NCBI GenBank assembly: GCA_009840005.1
Contig: VXOR01000033.1
Coordinates: forward strand, 1 to 64,000
DNA length: 64,000 nucleotides
Reading direction: 5' to 3'
From: Gemmatimonadota bacterium
Lineage (GTDB): Bacteria > Latescibacterota > UBA2968 > UBA8231
Shown: in pieces, positions 33,769-40,696 of the stretch
How positions within the stretch are numbered: position 1 is the first letter of the stretch
How the letters are laid out: the number at the start of each line of letters is the position of its first letter
Notes under the pieces: model-generated
Told to the model about the DNA's origin: nothing
What the model saw: only the letters and a program-made list of their open reading frames with translations
Database searches by the model: none
Made by a program: the position numbers and the translations under genes

Positions 33769-36165
33769 ATGGCACACACCGGAGACCTCACCCCTGTCGA
33801 GCGCCGCGCCGTAGCCACTTCTCCCTTCGACGCGCTCTATCCGCCGACTGAGAAGATCAAAACCATTGTGGTGGAGAACTTCCCGGGGCTGGGCAAGCTG
33901 GCGGCGATGCGCTTCATCGAATGGGTGCAGGAGCATCCCGAAGGCGTGATCTCGCTGCCGACGGGCAAGACTCCGCAGTATTTCATCCGCTGGGTCGAGC
34001 GGCTGGTGCAGCGTTGGGATGAGGCCGAGATCCAAAGCACGCTCGCAGAGGCCGGCGTTGATCCGGCGCGCAAACCGGATTTGCGCGGTTTGCACTTCGT
34101 GCAGATCGACGAGTTCTATCCAATAGACCCCCAGCAGGACAATAGCTTCTACAGCTATGTAAACCGCTTCTACATCGACGGCTTTGGGCTCGACCCGGCC
34201 AAAGCACTGCTGATCAACTGCGCTGAGATTGGCTTGCGGACCGACCAGAGTCTCGCCGAGGTGTGGCCCGATGGCGCGGTTGACTTGTCGCTGCGCCACC
34301 GGCCCGCGCGCACCCTGTTGGAGCAAGTGCAGCAAGACGCGCTGCAAAGGATCGATCAGTGGTGCTTGGAATACGAGGAGCGGATCCGCGCCCTTGGCGG
34401 CATTGGCTTCTTTTTGGGCGGCATTGGCCCGGACGGGCACATTGGCTTCAACGTGCGCGGCTCAGACCACTTCTCGACCACGCGGCTAACTGAGGTCAAC
34501 TACGAGACGCAAGCGGCCGCGGCCGCCGATCTCGGCGGCATGGAGGTGGCGCGCAAGCGGTTGGTCATTACCATCGGCCTCGGCACCATCGCCGCCCGTC
34601 CCGATGCCTGCGCCGTGATTATTGCCGCGGGCGAGGCTAAGGCGGGGATTGTCGCCGCCGCCATTGAGGAAGTAGCTGATGTGCGCTATCCGGCTTCGGT
34701 CCTGCATCGCCTGCCATGCGCGCGGTTTTACATCACGTGCGGCGCAGCTAAATTGCTGCGGGTGCGGCAGCGGGTGCTTTTGCAACAGCAGGAGGCCATT
34801 GACGACGAAGCGGTGGAAAAAATCACCGTTGATCTCGCCGACAGATTGGGCAAGAAGGTCGTCGATTTGACTGAGGACGAATTGGCGCAGGACGAGCTAG
34901 GTGCGGTGCTTTTGCAGCGGCGCGGCGAGCCGGTCGAGGCCCTGATGTGCATGGTGCGCGACCGCTTGATCGGCAAGATCGAGCGGGGCTGCCAGACCCT
35001 TTCCGGCACGCGCTTCCTCCACACCGAGCCGCACCACGACGACCTGATGTTGGGCTATTTGCCCTATATCGTCCGCCACGTGCGCGACGCCACCAATGTG
35101 CATTACTTCGTCTGTTTCACTGGCGGCTTTACCGCGGTGACTAACCGCTTTATCGAGGATCACATTGAGCGGCTGCGGCGCTTCTTGCCTAGGTGCGCCG
35201 CGCTGCTGGCTGAAGGCTACTTTGCGCCGAGCTATGAGCACGGCCGCAACCGCGATGTTTGGCTGTATCTCGACGGAGTGGCAGCCGACGATTCGCGGAT
35301 GTGCGACGAGGGGATGGCGCGGCGCTTTTTGCGGAACCTCGTCGAGCTGTATGGCGTCGAGGACCGAGAGGGCATTGAGGCGCTGCTAACCGAGTTGGAG
35401 GCCTATTTTGCTAGCCGCTATCCCGGGCAAAAGGACGCGCCCCAAGTCCAGACCCTCAAGGGCTTGTGTAGGGAATGGGAGGCCGAATGCACATGGGGTT
35501 ATCTCGGGTGGGACTGCACCAGCGTCAAGCACTTGCGACTTGAGTTTTACACGGGCGACCTCTTCACTAAAGAGCCGACGGTGGAAGGCGATGTGCTGCC
35601 CGTGCTCGCGCTCCTCGAAGAGGTCGCGCCCGATGTGGTTAGCGTGGCGCTGGACCCGGAGGCCAGCGGCCCGGACACTCACTACAAGGTGTTGCAGGCC
35701 GTCACCGAGGCCCTGCGCCGCTACGAGCGGCAGCGCAAAGACGCGCCCATCAAGGTTTGGGGTTATCGCAATGTGTGGTACCGCTTCGATCCGAGTGAGG
35801 CCAACATTTTCGTGCCGGTCTCGCTCAACATGCTCTCGGTGATGCAGAGCGCGTTTATGAGCAATTTTATTTCTCAGCGCGACGCTTCGTTCCCCAGCTA
35901 CGAGCACGATGGCCCGTTTTCCGAGCTGGCGCGCCGGGTGCAGGTGGAGCAGTACCAAAAAATCAAGACGTGCCTCGGCCGCGAGTGGTTTCAAGAGCAC
36001 CCTAGCCCTCTGATTCGCGCCACGCGGGGCTTGGTGTTTCTCAGAGAGATGGACTTAGCCGAATTGTACGAGCGCAGCCGAGTACTCAAGCAGGCAACTG
36101 AGCAGTCTGGCCACAGTGGCCGTCCGACCGCAGAATTGCGGTCGCTTGTGGCCGCAAATCGCTAA
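33769..36165 (+). CDS. NagB-like deaminase fused to PIG-L-like domain
   Basis: 798 residues. The first part (about 20-360) matches glucosamine-6-phosphate deaminase: VISLPTGKTPQYFI, FVQIDEFYPI (catalytic Asp/Glu), GGIGPDGHIGFNVRGS (GxGxDGHIxFN). The second part (about 420-760) has EPHHDDLMLGYLP, a PHxDD zinc motif as in PIG-L N-acetylglucosaminyl deacetylases, then LDPEASGPDTHYKVL. Deacetylation and deamination of an amino sugar phosphate in one chain is the likely role. The fusion is known in some bacterial groups. The next gene is ferritin after 14 bases. Confidence 0.85.
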   Translation: MAHTGDLTPVERRAVATSPFDALYPPTEKIKTIVVENFPGLGKLAAMRFIEWVQEHPEGVISLPTGKTPQYFIRWVERLVQRWDEAEIQSTLAEAGVDPARKPDLRGLHFVQIDEFYPIDPQQDNSFYSYVNRFYIDGFGLDPAKALLINCAEIGLRTDQSLAEVWPDGAVDLSLRHRPARTLLEQVQQDALQRIDQWCLEYEERIRALGGIGFFLGGIGPDGHIGFNVRGSDHFSTTRLTEVNYETQAAAAADLGGMEVARKRLVITIGLGTIAARPDACAVIIAAGEAKAGIVAAAIEEVADVRYPASVLHRLPCARFYITCGAAKLLRVRQRVLLQQQEAIDDEAVEKITVDLADRLGKKVVDLTEDELAQDELGAVLLQRRGEPVEALMCMVRDRLIGKIERGCQTLSGTRFLHTEPHHDDLMLGYLPYIVRHVRDATNVHYFVCFTGGFTAVTNRFIEDHIERLRRFLPRCAALLAEGYFAPSYEHGRNRDVWLYLDGVAADDSRMCDEGMARRFLRNLVELYGVEDREGIEALLTELEAYFASRYPGQKDAPQVQTLKGLCREWEAECTWGYLGWDCTSVKHLRLEFYTGDLFTKEPTVEGDVLPVLALLEEVAPDVVSVALDPEASGPDTHYKVLQAVTEALRRYERQRKDAPIKVWGYRNVWYRFDPSEANIFVPVSLNMLSVMQSAFMSNFISQRDASFPSYEHDGPFSELARRVQVEQYQKIKTCLGREWFQEHPSPLIRATRGLVFLREMDLAELYERSRVLKQATEQSGHSGRPTAELRSLVAANR

Positions 36166-36179
36166 TTAAGGAGGAGAAA

Positions 36180-36683
36180 ATGCTTAACGAAAAATTGCAA
36201 CAGGCACTCAACGATCAACTCAATTCCGAGTTTTCCTCGGCCTATACGTACCTGTCGCTAGCGGCTTATTTCGAGGACCTTGAGCTCAATGGTTTTGCCC
36301 ACTGGATGAAGATCCAATACCAAGAGGAGTTGATGCACGCGGAAAGGGTCTATGCCTTCATCAACGACCGCGACGGCCGCGTGCGCTTGCAGGCCATAGC
36401 TGAGCCACACAGCGAGTGGGACTCGCCGCTGGACGCCTTCAAGTTCGCCTTAGAAGGCGAGCGGGCTTTGAGTAAGAAAATCTACGCGGTAGTAAATGAG
36501 GCCCTCGCCGAGGGCGACCACGCAACCCATGCCTTCATGCAGTGGTTCGTCAACGAGCAGGTGGAGGAGGAGGCCATCGTCCGCAATATCGTCAGCGACA
36601 TGGAACTGATTATCGAAAGCCGCGATGGACTCTTTCTGATGGATCGGGATCTGGCGGGCAGGAGGCCGCAGGGCGAGGAATAA
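36180..36683 (+). CDS. ftnA: Ferritin (FtnA-type)
   Basis: 167-residue iron-storage ferritin with the ferroxidase residues visible: Glu in LNSEFSSAYTYLSLAAYFE, ExxH in YQEELMHAERVY, Glu in ALEGERALSKKIY and Gln/Glu in FVNEQVEEEAIVRN. It assembles into a 24-subunit shell that oxidises and stores iron. AAGGAGGAGAAA sits immediately upstream of the ATG, a strong binding site. Likely co-transcribed with the NagB fusion gene. Confidence 0.93.
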   Translation: MLNEKLQQALNDQLNSEFSSAYTYLSLAAYFEDLELNGFAHWMKIQYQEELMHAERVYAFINDRDGRVRLQAIAEPHSEWDSPLDAFKFALEGERALSKKIYAVVNEALAEGDHATHAFMQWFVNEQVEEEAIVRNIVSDMELIIESRDGLFLMDRDLAGRRPQGEE

Positions 36684-36757
36684 ATTTCAGGCGCGTTGGA
36701 GGGATTTCCAGCGGTAAGGACAGGATCGATTACCCCTGAATGTTGAAGAGTTGCTGG

Positions 36758-37615
36758 TTACTTAATAGTACGCGATTTATACGTGGTAACCCAACCTTCT
36801 ACGATCTCCGGCAGTCGCTCAACTGTCTCGTAGCCGAAAAGCACTTCATCTACATAGCCCATGTGAAGCATGTCGATGATCCTGCAAAGGTATGATCTCC
36901 CCAAGTCCCACCACGTACCGTAGGCGTCCACTATCAAAAGATGCTGAACGTCAACCCCTAGATTCTCACGAGCCTCCGCAATCTCGTATCCATCAAGCAG
37001 GGTTTCATAGACTCCGTCTGCAACTCGACTGCCGAACGTGGTTGTGTAGTAGTATTCCTTGATCTCCCACACAGCGATCGGATTGACTGTCCTAGGGAAG
37101 CAGCCATCGAGGCGGCGGGATAGGGTACGGGCTGGCTTTGCTGCTCGCGTCAGTGTCGTGAGTCGTCTAGGATCATAGTCGCAAGGCAGACCTTTGATCC
37201 CAGCCTCGACGAGCATATTCACGATACACGTCAAGAAGTTGTGCGCCCTCATGGAACCCTTCTGCTTGTTCATTGGTAATGGACATTTTGGAGAGAGCTG
37301 CGATCGGAGTTGCTCGAACGTGTTGCGAGCCCGGTTGGCATCCATCAGCCGTGGTTCGACGTATGTATTCAGGACCTCAGCACGGTGTTTGAAATAGTCT
37401 TGGAGTTGCTCCGCGAATGCAGTAATATTGCCGCTTTGATCGGCCAAATGCCCCCACTCCAATCCAAGAGTCTCCATAACATGGAGCATGTCGCCCAGCG
37501 AATAGACACGAATCTTCTTTGTTGGCCTCTCAGTATAGCGCATTGTCTCACTGATGGACCGCACGTTTGCCCAGAAAACGGGATCCAAGCCGCTGAATCG
37601 AGCGTCTGCCTTCAA
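36758..37615 (-). CDS. Type II restriction endonuclease (putative)
   Basis: 285 residues. AVWEIKEYYYTTTFGSRVADGVYETLLDGYE carries an ExK that fits the PD-(D/E)XK catalytic core, and the gene sits in a classical restriction-modification arrangement with a controller and a DNA adenine methylase. It starts with TTG at 37615, overlapping the controller stop (TTGA), with GGAG 7 bases upstream, so the two are translationally coupled. The recognition sequence cannot be read from the sequence; it should match the methylase. Confidence 0.75.
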   Translation of the reverse strand: MKADARFSGLDPVFWANVRSISETMRYTERPTKKIRVYSLGDMLHVMETLGLEWGHLADQSGNITAFAEQLQDYFKHRAEVLNTYVEPRLMDANRARNTFEQLRSQLSPKCPLPMNKQKGSMRAHNFLTCIVNMLVEAGIKGLPCDYDPRRLTTLTRAAKPARTLSRRLDGCFPRTVNPIAVWEIKEYYYTTTFGSRVADGVYETLLDGYEIAEARENLGVDVQHLLIVDAYGTWWDLGRSYLCRIIDMLHMGYVDEVLFGYETVERLPEIVEGWVTTYKSRTIK

Positions 37616-37875
37616 TTCGTCTCCTTTACCTCATTGAGATTCCGTTCAAACAACGCAATCACATGCTCAAGCGAGCACTCTAGAGCAACACATATTCTGC
37701 GCAATTCGACGATGTCAATGCGACGCTCGCCGGATTCGACCTTGCTGACAAATGACTGAGGTACCCCCAAACGTGTCGCCAATTCAGTCTGACTTACCCC
37801 AGCCTCCTTGCGAATCGCTCGGAGTAATGAACGCAAGGCTATATATTCGCGGTTTCGTTCTTTCTGCTCCCCCAT
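37612..37875 (-). CDS. Controller protein (XRE helix-turn-helix)
   Basis: 87 residues: IRKEAGVSQTELATRLGVPQSFVSKVESGERRIDIVELRRIC is a clear Cro/C1-type helix-turn-helix. Small XRE proteins coupled to a restriction enzyme act as C-proteins that delay and boost endonuclease expression and can repress the methylase. A palindrome in the promoter between it and the methylase gene is a fitting operator. Confidence 0.85.
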   Translation of the reverse strand: MGEQKERNREYIALRSLLRAIRKEAGVSQTELATRLGVPQSFVSKVESGERRIDIVELRRICVALECSLEHVIALFERNLNEVKETN

Positions 37876-37930
37876 CGCGTTGGCTCATCGAGTTAGGAGT
37901 AGCAATTTTCTTGATAGGGTGGTGTTCATC

Positions 37931-37958
37931 TTGACAATATCCCAAAATAGGATATATT
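37931..37958 (+). promoter_or_regulatory. Methylase promoter with palindromic C-box
   Basis: TTGACA (37931-37936), 16-bp spacer and TATATT (37953-37958) form a good sigma70-type promoter toward the methylase. Between and across them lies a perfect inverted repeat ATATCC-N7-GGATAT (37937-37955), the expected position for controller-protein repression. Confidence 0.65.
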
Positions 37959-37996
37959 TATCATCCATCCTTTTACCTTTCGGAAGACGGCAGTAG

Positions 37997-38887
37997 ATGC
38001 AGTTGGGGCTATTCCACAAAGCAGTCGGTCAAGTGAGCCGCTCGCACCCATTCAAGACGCAACTCCTGAAGTGGGTCGGAAATAAGCAACGGTTCGCACA
38101 TGAGATAATCGGGTATTTTCCGAATCAGTTCGGCACCTATTTCGAGCCGTTTCTCGGTACGGGTAGTGTCCTTGCGACGCTAGCTCCAGAGGATGCAGTG
38201 GCCTCCGACGCGCTTGCCCCTTTGATCGGAATTTTCGAAGCACTCAAGAGTGATCCTGAACGACTAAAGCAGTGGTACAAGACGCGATGGTATCGCTGTG
38301 CTGAAAGTAAAAAGGTCGAAGGCTACGAGGCCATCAAAGCGTCTTACAATAGGAATCCGAATGCAGCGGATCTTGTTTTTCTCAGCCGTGCGTGCTACGG
38401 TGGTGTCGTCCGCTTCACAACAAACGGCCACATGAGCACTCCCTGCGGTGTCCACGCTCCCATCACCCCCGACTCCTTTTCGACGAGGGTGGACCTTTGG
38501 AGACCCAGAGTTCGAAATACCCAGTTCCTTAATTTAGACTTTGAAGAAGCTATGGAGCAAGCCAGACCGGGCGACCTAGTCTACTGCGATCCTCCATACC
38601 GACATACCCAAGCCATCCTCTACGGTGCTCAGACATTCACCCTTGAGCGCCTCCTAAAAGCTATCGAGAGATGCAAACATAGATCAGTCTATGTTGCTCT
38701 CTCCATTGATGGATCGAAGAAGACCGGAGCACAAGAATGTGCATTACCTATACCTGAAGGTCTCTTTGAACAGGAGGCTTTTGTCAACTGCGGCCGCTCT
38801 ATGCTCCGACGCTTTCAGATGTCGGGCCAGACACTTGAGTCGGAGGTCGTAGAGGACCGACTTTTGCTAACATATTCAGTAATGTGA
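37997..38887 (+). CDS. DNA adenine methylase of the restriction system
   Basis: 296 residues. D12-class (Dam/DpnM-like) N6-adenine methyltransferase: KWVGNKQRFAHEIIGYFP (SAM-binding start, usually KWaGgK), FEPFLGTGSVLATL, and catalytic VYCDPPYRHTQAILY (DPPY). It modifies the site cut by the linked endonuclease and so protects host DNA. Divergent from the controller and endonuclease genes. Codon use and base composition are AT-richer than the surrounding genes, consistent with acquisition. Confidence 0.9.
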   Translation: MQLGLFHKAVGQVSRSHPFKTQLLKWVGNKQRFAHEIIGYFPNQFGTYFEPFLGTGSVLATLAPEDAVASDALAPLIGIFEALKSDPERLKQWYKTRWYRCAESKKVEGYEAIKASYNRNPNAADLVFLSRACYGGVVRFTTNGHMSTPCGVHAPITPDSFSTRVDLWRPRVRNTQFLNLDFEEAMEQARPGDLVYCDPPYRHTQAILYGAQTFTLERLLKAIERCKHRSVYVALSIDGSKKTGAQECALPIPEGLFEQEAFVNCGRSMLRRFQMSGQTLESEVVEDRLLLTYSVM

Positions 38888-38948
38888 AGGCAAGAGGCGT
38901 CTTGATGAAGTAGATGCAGGTATCGGTGTCGAGCAGGAAATCTATCAC
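38888..38948 (-). pseudogene. vapC: vapC toxin remnant
   Basis: From a GTG at 38948 that overlaps the vapB stop, the frame reads VIDFLLDTDTCIYFIK, the start of a VapC PIN-domain ribonuclease (catalytic Asp in LLDTDT), and then loses similarity at the boundary with the methylase gene. The remaining roughly 110 residues are missing. The restriction cassette probably replaced them. Confidence 0.65.
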
Positions 38949-39172
38949 AGAGACGCTCTCTCCTGCTGATCGGGCTGATTCCTCTCGTTCATAAAATCGC
39001 TGGAGAAGCGGTCTAGGCTGTCCACGAGTGAGGTCTAGGGGGATTCCTTGGGCAAGAGCATGACAATGCCTTGGTATTTCTTGATATAGACATCGTCTCC
39101 GCTGAAACGAAACTCCTCCGGCAGCTTCACTGCTTGGCTGCGCCCGATGTTGAACAGTTTCGCCGTCTGCAT
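38945..39172 (-). pseudogene. vapB: vapB antitoxin with an in-frame amber codon
   Basis: From ATG 39172 the frame reads [38 protein letters not shown], then TAG at codon 46 (39037-39035), then TSLVDSLDRFSSDFMNERNQ to TGA at 38945. VapB relatives have Trp at this place (PW...SLIDSLDKFS), so TGG to TAG is likely. AbrB-type DNA-binding N-terminus intact, toxin-binding C-terminus cut off. Decayed together with vapC. Confidence 0.7.
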
Positions 39173-39188
39173 AGAGGTACCTCGCTAG

Positions 39189-40118
39189 TCAATCAGACGA
39201 TTCGGCCTGTCGCGGCAAAACGACAAACCCCACTGAATCCACCGATGCCGAACCGAACAGCCCGATGCCGCCCTCCACCTGAAAGAACGGCCGATCGAAA
39301 TTGTCGCCGGCCATCCCCCCAAAGCCGCCCTGTTCCTGCTGTTCGGGGCTAGAGCGGGCGTACTCGAACCAGTTGTGATCGACGGCGTACACCTTTATTA
39401 GCGAACGTCCGGTATAAACCACGGCGAACCACGGCCAGCGCACGATTCCGTCGCTGGCGGCGAAGGGCGGCGATTGGTTGGCGCGCAAGTCTTCTGGGGT
39501 CCGGTCGTATATCTCTATGAAATCCTCGTCGAGCAATTGCGCGTCCTCTTCCAAGGTGAAGAGCGCCGCTTGGTACGCTTCCCCTGCCTTTTCCAAGTGG
39601 ATCTCGATAAGGCCCTCCAGATGCGTAAGCTGATTCTCTGGTGCCGTGTACACCTCGTCCCCCACCTCGGCAAATGACTTGAGAGTCCGCACAATTTCTT
39701 GGGTGTCTTCGTCCAATAAGACCATCTGCTGCACCCGCATTCGCTCTGGCGTGGTGGTGCTCGCCCGGACCGTCTTGCCCTCGACTTCTACTTCTAGCCG
39801 GTACTCGGTCGTGGTTTGCACGAGAGGGGCCTCTGGCGGTGGCAAATAGCGGCCGGGTGCTGGATCAGATGCATACTCAAAGACCTGATCCCCTTGGAAG
39901 ACGCGCACTTGGGCATCGGGCACCCCTGCCGCATCCCGACTATAGGTTTGGCCGGGAGGCAGGATGCGCCGCACGAACAATTCGGGTAGGGGCCGATCGA
40001 CTATCAGCACCCCGTCCACCACCAACTCGCTGCCTTCCTCTACCGAGCCGAAGAGCTCACCCGGCTGGCGCTCAGCCGCGCAGGCTATTAGGCATAGGAT
40101 GATAAAAACGTAGCGCAC
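39189..40118 (-). CDS. DUF4249-type outer-membrane-associated lipoprotein
   Basis: 309 residues starting at GTG 40118 behind a GAGGAGG site. Signal with lipobox LIAC (Cys13). The body fits the DUF4249 pattern: SELVVDGVLIVDRPLPELFVRR near the start and GGIGLFGSASVDSVGFVVLP near the end. These lipoproteins are usually encoded next to a TonB-dependent receptor. Here the receptor is upstream but separated by a HicBA pair and a duplicated piece of the receptor's 3' end. Confidence 0.75.
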   Translation of the reverse strand: MRYVFIILCLIACAAERQPGELFGSVEEGSELVVDGVLIVDRPLPELFVRRILPPGQTYSRDAAGVPDAQVRVFQGDQVFEYASDPAPGRYLPPPEAPLVQTTTEYRLEVEVEGKTVRASTTTPERMRVQQMVLLDEDTQEIVRTLKSFAEVGDEVYTAPENQLTHLEGLIEIHLEKAGEAYQAALFTLEEDAQLLDEDFIEIYDRTPEDLRANQSPPFAASDGIVRWPWFAVVYTGRSLIKVYAVDHNWFEYARSSPEQQEQGGFGGMAGDNFDRPFFQVEGGIGLFGSASVDSVGFVVLPRQAESSD

Positions 40119-40122
40119 AATT

Positions 40123-40183
40123 TCCTCCTCAAAACGAAAAACTGAAACCCAGCGTCGGCACGATAGGCAACTGTTTGACCACC
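40123..40183 (-). repeat. Duplicated 3' end of the TonB receptor gene
   Basis: 61 bp matching 40691-40751 with five differences, all transitions. It encodes VVKQLPIVPTLGFSFSF plus stop and the GAGGAGG site, that is, the receptor C-terminus, but is detached from any receptor. Together with 40691-40751 it brackets the HicBA pair as a direct repeat. Confidence 0.75.
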
Positions 40184-40203
40184 GCTGACCGGATTCCCAG
40201 CCG

Positions 40204-40434
40204 CTATAGACGACTCCATTCGTCTAAAGTTATCCTGCGTTCAATTATTCCTTCCACTTCGCGAATCATCATACGAAGCTGAGGAACTGAGTATTCCTCA
40301 TTCGACGGAAGAGATAGTCGATAGTTTCCACGGAGCATGAACTGATGTCGTGAACCCGAGAAGGGTCCGTCGAAGCCAAGGCCACGCAAGCGCCGAATAA
40401 AAAGAATGCGCTTACATGGTACCCAACGACTCAC
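40204..40434 (-). CDS. hicA: HicA-type toxin
   Basis: 76 residues. RRLRGLGFDGPFSGSRHQFMLRGNYRLSLPS is the HicA double-stranded-RNA-binding-like fold with the catalytic His (SRHQFM). It would cleave mRNA when not bound by HicB. It overlaps the antitoxin gene by 23 bases; the antitoxin comes first, as in many HicBA pairs. Confidence 0.85.
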   Translation of the reverse strand: MSRWVPCKRILFIRRLRGLGFDGPFSGSRHQFMLRGNYRLSLPSNEEYSVPQLRMMIREVEGIIERRITLDEWSRL

Positions 40435-40684
40435 GAGCTGGTTCCTTATTTAAATTGATCCCCGAAAGAACTGGTAGAGTATGCCCGAGTCTCAAACCGA
40501 GGAGCAACCAGTCCTCCAAAGTAGAGCGCAATAAACGTTCACACTCCCTCAGCGTGGTTCCGAAAGCGAGAACACCCTTGCATGGTGGAATCCGTCCCGC
40601 GAAGGTGCCGTCATCCAACTTGTCGTAAACCGCAACTTCCATGGCCTGTTCAAGGTAGTCGCTGAGAATGCATTCTGTCTCCAT
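40412..40684 (-). CDS. hicB: HicB-type antitoxin
   Basis: 90 residues with the HicB pseudo-RNase-H fold: MEVAVYDKLDDGTFAGRIPPCKGVLAFGTTLRECERLLRSTLEDWLLLGL. No separate DNA-binding tail is obvious. Its translation start uses the GAGGAGG that also ends the receptor gene. It pairs with HicA. Confidence 0.83.
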   Translation of the reverse strand: METECILSDYLEQAMEVAVYDKLDDGTFAGRIPPCKGVLAFGTTLRECERLLRSTLEDWLLLGLRLGHTLPVLSGINLNKEPARESLGTM

Positions 40685-40696
40685 TTTTGCTCCTCC

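Noticed and set aside
20338..39172. TAG might be read as an amino acid, given two in-frame amber codons at Trp positions.
   Set aside because: Many intact genes here end in TAG (helicase, modB, FAD gene, truncated macro domain), so TAG is a normal stop and the two cases are better read as pseudogenes.
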